Positions 1 to 7,939 of a stretch of DNA of 64,000 nucleotides are shown here, in pieces. The translations under genes and the position numbers were made by a program. The DNA comes from Candidatus Ideonella esbjergensis (GTDB taxonomy: Bacteria > Pseudomonadota > Gammaproteobacteria > Burkholderiales > Burkholderiaceae_C): positions 434,001 to 498,000 of the forward strand of contig JADJLP010000015.1 in the NCBI GenBank assembly GCA_016710065.1, given 5' to 3'. The notes below the pieces were generated by a model, which was not told the origin of the DNA, did no database searches, and worked only from the letters and a program-made list of their open reading frames with translations. Position 1 is the first letter of the stretch, and each line of letters begins with the position of its first letter.

Positions 1-639
1 GTGCGGCGCGGTGCCGCCGTCGCTCTTCTTCACCTGCAGCCAGAAGGGCAGGTCGTCGCCGTAGTAGTCGCTGTCGTATTCAAAGCCGCCGTAGTCGGCC
101 ACCAGGCGGCGCGTGTTGGGGCTGTCGCGGCCGGTGTACCAGCCCAAGGGCCGCTCGCCCGTGAGCTGGGTGATGGCATTCATGCCCAGCTGCATGTGCT
201 CGCGCTCCACTTCCGCCGGCATGTTCTGGTAGTGGATCCACTTCCAGCCGTGGCAGGCGATCTCGTGGCCCAGCGCCACAAAGGCGGCCGTCACCTCGGG
301 GCAGCGCTGCAGCGCCGAGCCCACGCCAAAGACGGTGAGCGGCAGGCCGCGCCGCTCGAACTCGCGCAGGATGCGCCACACGCCCACGCGCGAGCCGTAC
401 TCATAGATGCCCTCCATGCTCAGGTGCCGCTCGGGGTAACTGGCTGGGTTGAACATCTCGGAGAGGAACTGCTCGCTGCCGGCGTCGCCATGCAGCACCG
501 AGTTCTCGCCGCCCTCCTCGTAATTGAGCACGAACTGCACGGCCACCTTGGCGTTGCCAGGCCAGTGCGCATGCGGGGGGATGCGGCCGTGGCCGCGCAG
601 GTCGCGCGGGTATCGGGGAGGGGTCACAGGGCGGTTCAT
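1..639 (-). CDS. puuE: allantoinase PuuE (cofactor-independent, polysaccharide-deacetylase fold), 3' end cut by window edge
   Basis: The 213 visible residues begin MNRPVTPPRYPRD and continue through a segment with VQFVLNYEEGGE, CHGWKWIHYQ and PLGWYTGRDSPNTRRL, all hallmarks of the PuuE branch of the NodB-like polysaccharide deacetylases. The family opens the hydantoin ring of allantoin to allantoate without a metal cofactor. The usual length is about 300 residues, so roughly 90 C-terminal residues lie outside the window. The ATG at 639 sits 16 bases after the stop of the GntR-type regulator gene on the same strand, so the two are probably co-transcribed. The divergent hiuH and downstream puuD complete a uric-acid-to-allantoate route. 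A gene for the intermediate decarboxylase (uraD) is not visible and may lie beyond the left edge. Confidence 0.88.
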   Translation of the reverse strand, partial: MNRPVTPPRYPRDLRGHGRIPPHAHWPGNAKVAVQFVLNYEEGGENSVLHGDAGSEQFLSEMFNPASYPERHLSMEGIYEYGSRVGVWRILREFERRGLPLTVFGVGSALQRCPEVTAAFVALGHEIACHGWKWIHYQNMPAEVEREHMQLGMNAITQLTGERPLGWYTGRDSPNTRRLVADYGGFEYDSDYYGDDLPFWLQVKKSDGGTAPH

Positions 640-655
640 GCGGGGTGCTCTCGCT

Positions 656-1429
656 TCAGGCTTGCGGCTGCAGGGCCGTGGCCAGGTCGGGGGTGTGCGG
701 CGCCAGATTGAGGTTGCGCTCCACGCTGTGCAGGTGGTGTTCCATCAGGCGCACCGCAGCACGGGCATCGCGCTTGTCCAGCGCATCGACGATCTGGCCG
801 TGCTCGGCCTGCGAGGCCTCGGCCGAGTGGGCCGACTGGTACATCAACGCGATCAGCGACGAGCGGCTGAGCAAATCGGCCAGCAGCTGCGCCAGCACCT
901 CGTTGCCCAGCATGCGCGCCAGGATGACGTGAAAGTCGGCCAACAGTCGGGTGCGGCCGGTCACGTCGGTGCGGGCCAGCGCGCTCTGCTCATCCTTCAG
1001 GTGGGCGCGCAGCTGGGCCACCTGGGCATTGGTGATCACCGCGCACAGCTGCTTCACCATGGCCGCCTCCACCATGGCGCGCACCTCGAACACCTGCTGC
1101 GCCTCCTCGACGCTGGGCATGGCCACATGGGCGCCGCGCGCTGGCTCGAGCGTGACCAGCCGGTCGCGGCTCAACTGGTTGAGCGCCTGGCGAACGAGGG
1201 TGCGCGAGACCTGGAAGATGTCGGCAATCTTCTGCTCGGCCAGCTTGGTGCCGGGCATCAGCCGGCGCTCGATGATGGCCGTGCTGATGGATTCGACGAT
1301 GCGCTGCGTGGCGCCGGCTGTGGCGGCGTCGGTGCCGCCGGGGGCCGAGCGCCGGCTGGCACGCGGCGTGGCCGCTTTGCGGCGGCTGCTGCTGGCGGCT
1401 TTGGCGATCACACGGGAGGCGGTGGGCAT
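656..1429 (-). CDS. GntR-family (FadR/FCD subfamily) transcriptional regulator, probable ureide-pathway regulator
   Basis: The protein has a lysine/arginine/alanine-rich N-terminal extension, a GntR winged helix (about residues 40-105, with GTKLAEQKIADIFQVSRTLVR and LSRDRLVTLEPARGAHVA) and an all-helical FCD ligand domain (about 110-240, with FEVRAMVEAAM, FHVILARMLGN and EHHLHSVERNL). FCD regulators usually bind small carboxylates or heterocycles and recognise palindromes with a GTATAC-like core. Such a palindrome lies 60 bases upstream and a second lies before puuD. I chose the ATG at 1429; an in-frame GTG at 1462 would add 11 residues. Neither start has a clear ribosome site. It is probably co-transcribed with puuE and divergent from hiuH. 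Autoregulation and pathway control are inferred from the paired sites. Confidence 0.85.
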   Translation of the reverse strand: MPTASRVIAKAASSSRRKAATPRASRRSAPGGTDAATAGATQRIVESISTAIIERRLMPGTKLAEQKIADIFQVSRTLVRQALNQLSRDRLVTLEPARGAHVAMPSVEEAQQVFEVRAMVEAAMVKQLCAVITNAQVAQLRAHLKDEQSALARTDVTGRTRLLADFHVILARMLGNEVLAQLLADLLSRSSLIALMYQSAHSAEASQAEHGQIVDALDKRDARAAVRLMEHHLHSVERNLNLAPHTPDLATALQPQA

Positions 1430-1488
1430 GGTTCGCGGGGCAAGACCGGCGCGCAAAGGCACCGGTTGAGCATTGACGTGTATTCAGA

Positions 1489-1500
1489 AGTGTATACACT
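1489..1500. promoter_or_regulatory. perfect palindrome AGTGTATACACT, candidate GntR operator
   Basis: This 12-base perfect palindrome lies between the regulator gene and hiuH. Its right side, TGTATACACTTT, recurs exactly at 2114-2125 before puuD. FCD-type GntR proteins commonly bind sites with a GTATAC-like centre. The protein-DNA pairing is inferred from position and recurrence. Confidence 0.55.
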
Positions 1501-1597
1501 TTGCAGCCAAGCGCAAGCCACCGCCGCCCACGCCATGCACCGCCAAGGCGCATGGCCCCGGCCAACGCACCAAACCCGAACCTGAAAGGACGCCTTT

Positions 1598-1954
1598 ATG
1601 GGCCACCTCAGCACCCACGTGCTCGACACCATGAACGGCTGCCCCGCCGCCGGCATGGCCGTGACGCTGCAACGCATCACCGGCAGCCAGGTGGAGACGG
1701 TCAAGACCCTGACGCTGAACGCCGATGGCCGCAACCCCGACGGCCCGCTGCTGGACGCCAGCACCATGGCCGCCGGCCGCTACCGCCTGGTGTTTGCCGT
1801 GGCCGCGTACTTCCGCGCCACGGGCGTCACCCTGCCCGAGCCGCCCTTTCTTGACGAAGTACCCCTGGACTTCGGCATCGCCGACGCCGCCGGCCATTAC
1901 CACGTGCCGCTGCTGGCGAGCCCGTGGGCGTACAGCACCTACCGAGGTTCCTGA
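1598..1954 (+). CDS. hiuH: 5-hydroxyisourate hydrolase (transthyretin-like, HIUase)
   Basis: The 118-residue protein begins MGHLSTHVLDTMNGCPAAGM and ends with the C-terminal tetrapeptide YRGS that marks HIUases and separates them from transthyretin. Typical length is 110-130 residues, so the gene is complete. Inner motifs such as GRYRLVF and YHVPLLASPWAYSTYRGS are also typical. The enzyme hydrolyses 5-hydroxyisourate made by urate oxidase to OHCU. The ATG is preceded by a GAAAGGA ribosome site. It is divergent from the GntR gene, with the candidate operator about 100 bases upstream. Confidence 0.93.
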   Translation: MGHLSTHVLDTMNGCPAAGMAVTLQRITGSQVETVKTLTLNADGRNPDGPLLDASTMAAGRYRLVFAVAAYFRATGVTLPEPPFLDEVPLDFGIADAAGHYHVPLLASPWAYSTYRGS

Positions 1955-1964
1955 CCCCCTCCAT

Positions 1965-2036
1965 CGTCATTCCCGCGCAGGCGGGAATCCACGGGTGCCA
2001 CCCAACTTCTGGACTCCCGCCTGCGCGGGAATGACG
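1965..2036. repeat. ATTCCCGCG-type inverted repeat, copy 1
   Basis: The left arm (CGTCATTCCCGCGCAGGCGG, continuing GAATCCA) and the near-inverted right arm ending GCGGGAATGACG enclose about 20 bases. Each arm also contains a small hairpin of its own. Eight further copies occur in this window, nearly all between or at the ends of genes. Confidence 0.85.
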
Positions 2037-2111
2037 GTACAGGCGGGCACACCGCTTGCATAGCCGAACGGGTGCCAGGCCCGGGTTAGCCCGGATCAAT
2101 CCTGCGCAAGC

Positions 2112-2125
2112 ACTGTATACACTTT
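2112..2125. promoter_or_regulatory. second TGTATACACTTT site, candidate GntR operator before puuD
   Basis: TGTATACA at 2114-2121 followed by CTTT matches the site at 1491-1502 exactly over 12 bases. It sits about 140 bases upstream of the chosen puuD start and beyond the repeat that separates puuD from hiuH. This suggests that the same regulator controls a second promoter. Inference. Confidence 0.5.
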
Positions 2126-2190
2126 TGACACGTCGCCGCGGAGCCTGTGCGGCTTGGCCCCCCAGCCAACGCACAGTTGCGACGTCCACC

Positions 2191-2263
2191 CTCACAGAGC
2201 CCGCTGTGGTGAGGGCAGCAGCAGCGGCTTTGGCCACTGCTGCTGCCTTTGCTTGGGGTTTTT
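2191..2263 (+). promoter_or_regulatory. structured leader of puuD with terminator-like hairpin
   Basis: A perfect 11-base-pair stem (2214-2224 with 2237-2247) is followed by a T-rich run (TTT at 2248-2250 and TTTTT near 2259-2263), immediately before the GTG start at 2265. A shorter overlapping alternative pairing (CTCAC near 2191 with GTGAG near 2209) could compete with it. The layout resembles an attenuator, but no known riboswitch class is recognised. Confidence 0.4.
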
Positions 2264-2264
2264 C

Positions 2265-3464
2265 GTGGACGCATACCTGCTGGACTGGGCCAATCTGCTG
2301 CTGCGCTGGGCGCACGTGATCACGGCCATCGCCTGGATCGGCTCCTCCTTCTACTTCGTCTTTCTCGACAGCAGCCTCACCAAGCCGACAGACCCTGATC
2401 TGAAAGCCAAGGGTGTGGACGGCGAGTTGTGGGCCGTGCACGGCGGCGGCTTCTACCACCCGCAGAAGTACATGGTGGCGCCCAAGAGCCTGCCCGAGCA
2501 CCTGCACTGGTTCTTCTGGGAGAGCTACAGCACCTGGCTCACCGGCTTTGCGCTGTTCACGGTGCTCTACCTGTTCAACGCCAGCGCTTTCCTCATCGAC
2601 AAGAGCGTTTTCGACTGGACGCCCAATGCCGCCGTGGCCGCCGCGCTGGGATTTCTGGTGGTGTTCTGGCTGCTGTACGACGCCATCTGCCGTCTGCTGG
2701 GCCGTGGCAAGCACGGCGACCTCATCGTGGCGCTGTGCGTCACCGCCATGGTGGTGGCCGCCTCGTGGCTGGCCTGCCACCTGTTCGCCGGCCGTGCCGC
2801 CTTTGTGCTGGTGGGCGCGATGATGGCCACGAGCATGAGCGCCAGCGTGTTCTTCTGGATCATCCCTGGCCAGCGCAAGGTCATCGCCCAGATGAAGGCC
2901 GGCGAGCCGGTGGACCCGCGCCACGGCCAGCGCGCCAAGCAGCGCAGCGTGCACAACACCTACTTCACCATGCCGGTGGTGGTGGCCATGCTCAGCAACC
3001 ACTACGGCTGGCTCACGCAGGGCCCGCACAACTGGCTGGTGCTGGTGCTGATGATGCTGGCCGCCGCGCTCATCCGCCAAAGCTTCGTTGCCCGCCACAA
3101 GGCGCTGGTGGAAGGGCGCCGCGTGCCCTGGGAATACGCCACCGTGGGCACGCTCATCATCATCGGCATCGCCATCGCCAAAGCCCCGGCCCCGCAGCCG
3201 CCCGCAGCCGCCAACGCCGCCCCGGCCACCTTCGTGCAGGTGCAGACCATCGTGGCCCAGCGCTGCGTGATGTGCCACAACGCCGCGCTGCAGAACAAGA
3301 ACGTGGCCCTTCACACGCCCGAGCTCATCGCCCAGCACGCACCGCAGATCTACCAGCAGGTGGTGCTGCTCAAGGCCATGCCCTTCAACAACGCCACCCA
3401 GATCACGCCCGAAGAGCGCGACACGCTGGGCCGCTGGTTCACTGCTGGGGCGCCATTGAAATGA
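2265..3464 (+). CDS. puuD: membrane urate oxidase PuuD with C-terminal cytochrome c domain
   Basis: The start region VDAYLLDWANLLLRWAHVI followed by AIAWIGSSFYFVFLD is the conserved N terminus of PuuD-type integral-membrane urate oxidases, so I chose the GTG at 2265. The open frame runs further upstream, but that extension is cysteine-rich and unlike the family. Seven to eight hydrophobic segments precede a soluble tail of about 80 residues with one heme-binding CVMCH motif (near residue 335) and a downstream methionine region (LKAMPFNN). The protein oxidises urate to 5-hydroxyisourate and passes electrons to the respiratory chain instead of making hydrogen peroxide. The product is the substrate of the HiuH encoded upstream. 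At 399 residues it is full length. Confidence 0.92.
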   Translation: MDAYLLDWANLLLRWAHVITAIAWIGSSFYFVFLDSSLTKPTDPDLKAKGVDGELWAVHGGGFYHPQKYMVAPKSLPEHLHWFFWESYSTWLTGFALFTVLYLFNASAFLIDKSVFDWTPNAAVAAALGFLVVFWLLYDAICRLLGRGKHGDLIVALCVTAMVVAASWLACHLFAGRAAFVLVGAMMATSMSASVFFWIIPGQRKVIAQMKAGEPVDPRHGQRAKQRSVHNTYFTMPVVVAMLSNHYGWLTQGPHNWLVLVLMMLAAALIRQSFVARHKALVEGRRVPWEYATVGTLIIIGIAIAKAPAPQPPAAANAAPATFVQVQTIVAQRCVMCHNAALQNKNVALHTPELIAQHAPQIYQQVVLLKAMPFNNATQITPEERDTLGRWFTAGAPLK

Positions 3465-3498
3465 TCACCCGCATCCGTCGTCATTCCCGCCCCCTCTC

Positions 3499-3567
3499 CG
3501 TCATTCCCGCGAAGGCGGGAATCCACAACCCGCAACCGCCTGGATTCCCGCCTTCGCGGGAATGACG
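3499..3567. repeat. ATTCCCGCG-type inverted repeat, copy 2
   Basis: A full inverted pair with the variant core CCCGCGAAGGCGGG. A truncated extra left arm (CGTCATTCCCGCC) sits just upstream at 3479-3491, suggesting insertion next to an older copy. It lies between puuD and the permease gene. Confidence 0.85.
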
Positions 3568-3594
3568 GCACCCACCCAGAGCCCGAGGAGCCCC

Positions 3595-5106
3595 ATGAGC
3601 ACAACCACAGCTGTCCACCCGGTGGACGAAGTACTCCCCACCGGCAAGCTTGCCGCGCTGGGCCTGCAGCACGTGTTGGTGATGTACGCCGGCGCCATCG
3701 CCGTGCCGCTCATCGTGGGCCGCGCACTCAAGCTAACCCCCGAGCAGGTGGCCCTGCTGATCTCGGCCGACCTGTTCTGCTGCGGCCTGGTCACGCTCAT
3801 CCAGTCCTTCGGCGTTACCAAGTGGTTCGGCATCAAGCTGCCGGTGATGATGGGCGTCACCTTTGCGGCCGTGGGCCCCATGGTGGCCATGGCCAATGCC
3901 ACGCCAGGTGTGGACGGCGCACGCGCCATCTTCGGCGCCATCATCGGCGCGGGTGTCATCAGCATGCTGCTGGCCCCGGTGATGGGGCGGCTGCTGCGCT
4001 TCTTCCCCCCGGTGGTCACCGGCACCATCATCGCCGTCATCGGCATCAGCCTGATGCGGGTGGGCGTGAGCTGGGCGCTGGGCGCACCGGCCAACTTTGC
4101 GCAGAGCACCGACGTGCCCAAGCTGGTGGCCATGGTGGACAGCGCCAAGGCGGCTGCCGCAGCGGCTGCGGCATCGGCTGCCGCCGCAGGTGCATCGGCT
4201 GCCTCGGCGCCGGCCATGAAGCTCGGCCCCATCCCCATGCTGAACAACCCCAACTACGGCGCGCTGGACAACCTCGCCATCGCCGCCTTTGTGCTGGTGG
4301 CCATCTTGCTGCTGGTGAAGTACGGCAAGGGCTTCATTGCCAACATCGCCGTGCTGCTGGGCATCGTGGCCGGCTGTGTGCTGGCCACCGGCCTGGGCAA
4401 GATGAACTTCGACAAGGTGGCCAAGGCGCACATGTTCGACGTGGTCACCCCCTTTGCCTTCGGCATGCCCATCTTCGAGCCCGTGGCCATCCTCACCATG
4501 ACCCTGGTGATGATCGTGGTGATGATTGAATCCACCGGCATGTTCCTGGCACTGTCTGACCTCACCGGCAAGCGCCTGATGCAAAGCGAGCTCACCGCCG
4601 GCCTGCGCACCGACGGCCTGGGCACGCTCATCGGCGGCATCTTCAACACCTTCCCCTACACCAGCTTCTCGCAGAACGTGGGGCTGGTGGGCGTCACCGG
4701 TGTGCGCAGCCGGTTTGTGTGCGTGGCGGCGGGCCTCATCATGATCGTGCTGGGCCTGCTGCCCAAGATGGCGGCGCTGGTGGAATCGGTGCCACAGTTC
4801 GTGCTGGGCGGCGCCGGCCTGGTGATGTTTGGCATGGTGGCCGCCACCGGCGTGCGCATCCTCAGCCGCGTGGACTTTGCCGGCAACAAGCACAACCTGT
4901 ACATCGTGGCCATCTCGGTCGGCGCCGGCCTCATCCCGCTGGTGGCGCCGCGCTGGGCACAGCAGATGCCGCACAACCTGCAGATCCTGTTGGAAAGCGG
5001 CATCCTGCTCGCGGCCCTCACCTCGGTGGCCCTGAACCTGTACTTCAACGGCAGCAAGGGTGATTTGGCCGGCAGCGTGGAAGCTTCGGGCGCCGTCGGG
5101 CACTGA
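3595..5106 (+). CDS. NCS2-family nucleobase (xanthine/uracil) permease
   Basis: This is a 503-residue polytopic membrane protein. The N-terminal segment GKLAALGLQHVLVMYAGAIAVPLIVG is the NCS2 signature. Further typical motifs are QSFGVTKWFGIKLPVMMGVTFAAVGPM, MIVVMIESTGMFLALSDL and the family block NTFPYTSFSQNVGLVGVTGVRSR. An alanine/serine-rich stretch near residues 182-210 forms an unusual low-complexity loop. I chose the ATG at 3595 because it has a GAGGAG ribosome site and matches family starts. It is placed after puuD, so uptake of xanthine or urate for this catabolic locus is the likely role. The exact substrate cannot be read from sequence alone. Confidence 0.9.
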   Translation: MSTTTAVHPVDEVLPTGKLAALGLQHVLVMYAGAIAVPLIVGRALKLTPEQVALLISADLFCCGLVTLIQSFGVTKWFGIKLPVMMGVTFAAVGPMVAMANATPGVDGARAIFGAIIGAGVISMLLAPVMGRLLRFFPPVVTGTIIAVIGISLMRVGVSWALGAPANFAQSTDVPKLVAMVDSAKAAAAAAAASAAAAGASAASAPAMKLGPIPMLNNPNYGALDNLAIAAFVLVAILLLVKYGKGFIANIAVLLGIVAGCVLATGLGKMNFDKVAKAHMFDVVTPFAFGMPIFEPVAILTMTLVMIVVMIESTGMFLALSDLTGKRLMQSELTAGLRTDGLGTLIGGIFNTFPYTSFSQNVGLVGVTGVRSRFVCVAAGLIMIVLGLLPKMAALVESVPQFVLGGAGLVMFGMVAATGVRILSRVDFAGNKHNLYIVAISVGAGLIPLVAPRWAQQMPHNLQILLESGILLAALTSVALNLYFNGSKGDLAGSVEASGAVGH

Positions 5107-5109
5107 CGC

Positions 5110-6291
5110 CTATTCGGCGAGCCGCACCCCATGCCCCCACCCGGGCATGGCCAGGTAGTACTTGAGCGCCTTGCCCTGCCCGACTGTCCACAGGCTGCCA
5201 GCGGCCAGCAAAGCGGCCAAATCGCGGGTGGCCGTGGCCTTGCTGGCCCCCGTCATCTTCATGTACTTCTCGGCATTCAGCCCGCCCTCAAAGCCGCCAT
5301 CGCCCGCGTCCAACAACCGTTGCAGCACCTTGCGTTGCCGTTCGTTGATGGCCAAGCCGGCCTGCCGCGCCCAGACCTGAGACTTCTGTATCGCCGCATC
5401 GATGAGCGCACCTGTGTACGCGCTAGCTGATGCGAACTGACTGGCAAACCACATCACCCAGGCCGTGACGTCACAGTGGCCCCGCTGGGCCTGGTTGAGC
5501 GCGTCGTAGTAGGCGCCACGGCTGGTGAGCAACTGCCGCGACAGGCTGTAGAGCCGCAACGGCGAACGGCGGTCCTGCGCCATGGCCATGTCGGCGATCG
5601 CCCGCCCGATGCGGCCATTGCCATCCTCGAACGGGTGTATGGCTTCAAACCACAAATGGGCGATGGCCGCGCGCGCCAGCCCGTCCAGCGCGGACGTCTG
5701 GCCAGGCGTGGGCGTGGTCTGCGCAAACCAGGCCAGGAACTTGGTCATCTCTGCCGGTACGTGGCGCGACGCGGGCGCCTCGTAATGCACCACCTCACGG
5801 CCCGGCTGCCCGCTGACGATCTGCATAGCGTCTTCATGCTCGCGGTAACGCCCCACGGCGATGCGCCGTATGCCGCTGGTGCCACCGGGGAACAGCGCCG
5901 AGTGCCAGCGCCACAAACGGTCGTGGTTAAGCGGCGCGTCATGGGCCTGGATGGCGTCGTTGATCACCTCCACCAGGCCATCCACCGCCCGCACCTTGGG
6001 CCCTGCGCGGCCCAGGCCCAAGCGGCGTATCACCGACGAGCGCACCGCGGCAGGGTCCAGCACCTCGCCCTCGATGGCGGCCGTGGCCATGACCTCGTCG
6101 GCAAACACGCCCCGGGCCAGGTCACCGCTGGGGTCCAGGCCAATCGCGTGGGCCTTGCCCTCCACCACACCCTGCGCCAGCCGCGCCGCCCCCAGGGCCA
6201 CGCCCACCGCCTGGGCGTCGAACACCAGCGCCGGCCAGCACGGCTGCTGCCAGATGTAGCGGGGTGTCTTGGGGGCCATGAGCCGCATCAT
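5110..6291 (-). CDS. Fic-family adenylyltransferase-like protein with N-terminal DUF4172-type domain
   Basis: The catalytic Fic motif HPFEDGNGRIGR is complete near residue 217, including histidine, acidic residue and the anion-binding GNGR. The N-terminal part has YIWQQPCWPAL, typical of the DUF4172 Fic group, and ATAAIEGE, which fits the inhibitory helix motif (S/T)xxxE(G/N). The glutamate should block ATP until released. A winged-helix-like tail follows (NAEKYMKMTGASKATATRDLAALLAAG). Family members AMPylate protein targets; the target here is unknown. ATGs at 6291 and 6279 are both possible, the latter matching family starts better. The gene is convergent with the permease and divergent from the glycerate kinase. 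Confidence 0.88.
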   Translation of the reverse strand: MMRLMAPKTPRYIWQQPCWPALVFDAQAVGVALGAARLAQGVVEGKAHAIGLDPSGDLARGVFADEVMATAAIEGEVLDPAAVRSSVIRRLGLGRAGPKVRAVDGLVEVINDAIQAHDAPLNHDRLWRWHSALFPGGTSGIRRIAVGRYREHEDAMQIVSGQPGREVVHYEAPASRHVPAEMTKFLAWFAQTTPTPGQTSALDGLARAAIAHLWFEAIHPFEDGNGRIGRAIADMAMAQDRRSPLRLYSLSRQLLTSRGAYYDALNQAQRGHCDVTAWVMWFASQFASASAYTGALIDAAIQKSQVWARQAGLAINERQRKVLQRLLDAGDGGFEGGLNAEKYMKMTGASKATATRDLAALLAAGSLWTVGQGKALKYYLAMPGWGHGVRLAE

Positions 6292-6365
6292 AGCGAATAC
6301 AGCTCATTTTGTGAGCCGTATTTTTGCCGCTGCGGCTCAACCCCAGAGCGGCACAGAATGGCGCG

Positions 6366-7694
6366 ATGACTGCTGCCCACACCCACTCCAGCGCCCAGGA
6401 CGCCCAGGCCCGCGCCCTGCTGCGCCGCATGTTTGACGCGGCCATCGCCTCGGCACAGCCGGCGCTGTGCGTGCCGCCGCACCTGCCCACGCCCGAGAGC
6501 CTGCGGGGCGGCCGCCTCATCGTCATCGGCGCCGGCAAGGCCAGCGCCGCCATGGCGGCCGCCGTGGAAGCGCATTGGCCCGGTCCACTGAGCGGCCTGG
6601 TCGTCACCCGCTACGGCTACGCGGTGCCCTGCAGCCGCATCACCGTCGTGGAAGCCGCCCACCCCGTGCCCGACGCCGCCGGCCAAGCTGCGGCCCAGCG
6701 CATGCTGCAGGTGGTGCAAGGCCTGCAGCCGAACGACACCGTGCTGTGCCTCATCTCGGGCGGCGGCTCGGCCCTGCTGCCACTGCCGGCCGCCGGCCTC
6801 ACGCTGGCCGACAAGCAGGCCATCAACAAAGCCCTGCTGGCCAGCGGCGCCACCATCAGCGAGATGAACTGCGTGCGCCGCCACCTCTCGGTCATCAAGG
6901 GCGGCCGCTTGGCTGCCGCCTGCCACCCGGCCCGCGTTCTCACGCTCACGCTCTCAGACGTGCCGGGCGACGACCCCATCGACATCGCATCCGGCCCTAC
7001 CGTGGCCGACCCCACCACCTGCGCCGACGCGCTGGCCATCCTCCAGCGCTACGCCATCGCGGTGCCCGGGGCTGCGCAACAACTGCTGCAAAGCGGCGCT
7101 GGCGAAAGCATCAAGCCCGGTGACCCGCGCCTGGCCCGCAACGAGCTGCGCATGGTGGCCACCCCGCAGATGGCGCTGGAAGCAGCCGCGCAAGTTGCGC
7201 GCGACGCCGGCGTCACCCCGCTCATCCTGGGCGACGCGCTGGAAGGCGAAGCCCGCGACGTGGGCACCGTGCTGGCCGGCATCGCCAAACAGGTGGCCCG
7301 GCACGGCCAGCCCGCCGCCGCGCCCTGCGTGCTGCTGAGCGGCGGCGAAACCACGGTGACGGTGCGCGGCCAGGGCCGCGGCGGCCGCAACGTGGAATGC
7401 CTGCTGGCCATGGCGCTGGCGCTGAAGGGCCAGGCCCACACCTGGGCCTTGGCCGGCGACACCGACGGCGTGGATGGGCTGGAGGAAATCGCCGGCGCCA
7501 TCATCACCCCCACCACGCTGGAGCGCGCCTGGGCGCAGGGCATCAAGCCGCATGACCGTCTGGCGAACAACGACGGGCATGGGTTCTTCGACGCCCTGGG
7601 GGATGCGGTGGTGACGGGGCCGACGTTGACGAATGTGAATGATTTCAGGGCGATTCTCGTCGTGAGCAGCGCAGGAAATTGCTTGCCATCTTGA
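6366..7694 (+). CDS. ttuD: glycerate 2-kinase / MOFRL-family protein (TtuD-like)
   Basis: The 442-residue protein has the glycerate-kinase N-terminal block GGRLIVIGAGKASAAMAAAVE, the central ISGGGSALLPLPAAGLTL and INKALLASGA segments, and the C-terminal MOFRL signature GGRNVECLLAMAL...AGDTDGVDG. Members phosphorylate D-glycerate to 2-phosphoglycerate; older records call them hydroxypyruvate reductase. Glyoxylate from ureide breakdown is often recovered through tartronate semialdehyde and glycerate, so its place next to urate genes makes sense, although the intermediate enzymes are not in the window. I chose the ATG at 6366. A short inverted repeat (TGAGCCG/CGGCTCA, 6312-6339) lies in the shared upstream region with the Fic gene. 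Confidence 0.87.
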   Translation: MTAAHTHSSAQDAQARALLRRMFDAAIASAQPALCVPPHLPTPESLRGGRLIVIGAGKASAAMAAAVEAHWPGPLSGLVVTRYGYAVPCSRITVVEAAHPVPDAAGQAAAQRMLQVVQGLQPNDTVLCLISGGGSALLPLPAAGLTLADKQAINKALLASGATISEMNCVRRHLSVIKGGRLAAACHPARVLTLTLSDVPGDDPIDIASGPTVADPTTCADALAILQRYAIAVPGAAQQLLQSGAGESIKPGDPRLARNELRMVATPQMALEAAAQVARDAGVTPLILGDALEGEARDVGTVLAGIAKQVARHGQPAAAPCVLLSGGETTVTVRGQGRGGRNVECLLAMALALKGQAHTWALAGDTDGVDGLEEIAGAIITPTTLERAWAQGIKPHDRLANNDGHGFFDALGDAVVTGPTLTNVNDFRAILVVSSAGNCLPS

Positions 7695-7847
7695 CTGATT
7701 CGGGCAATGCGGTGAAGCAACCCAACCCGAAGATTGAACGCCAAGAATGACGAACACGACAAGGCCACGGACCGCGCGTCCAAAACCACTGCAACTGGCT
7801 GAACGATGGTCACTCCCTATTGCACTTTGCTCAATGAGCTGTCAAGT

Positions 7848-7931
7848 TCCGCTTCACTTGCTGCCGATAGTTTGCCGGCAGTAGGCAGGCGCCGAATCCG
7901 GCGCCCAAGCAAGAGCCGGCATTGAAGCGGA
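7848..7931 (+). promoter_or_regulatory. folded leader that could hide the ribosome site of the next gene
   Basis: A 9-base-pair outer stem (TCCGCTTCA at 7848-7856 with TGAAGCGGA at 7923-7931) closes a loop holding two further hairpins (CTGCCG/CGGCAG, and GGCGCC with a GAAT loop). The right arm contains the purine-rich ribosome site of the lipoprotein gene starting at 7940. No known leader family is recognised. Confidence 0.35.
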
Positions 7932-7939
7932 GCACAAAC

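Noticed and set aside
4138..4215. Alanine-rich run in the permease as a frameshift or assembly error
   Set aside because: The reading frame is open on both sides with correct family motifs before and after, so it is an in-frame low-complexity loop.
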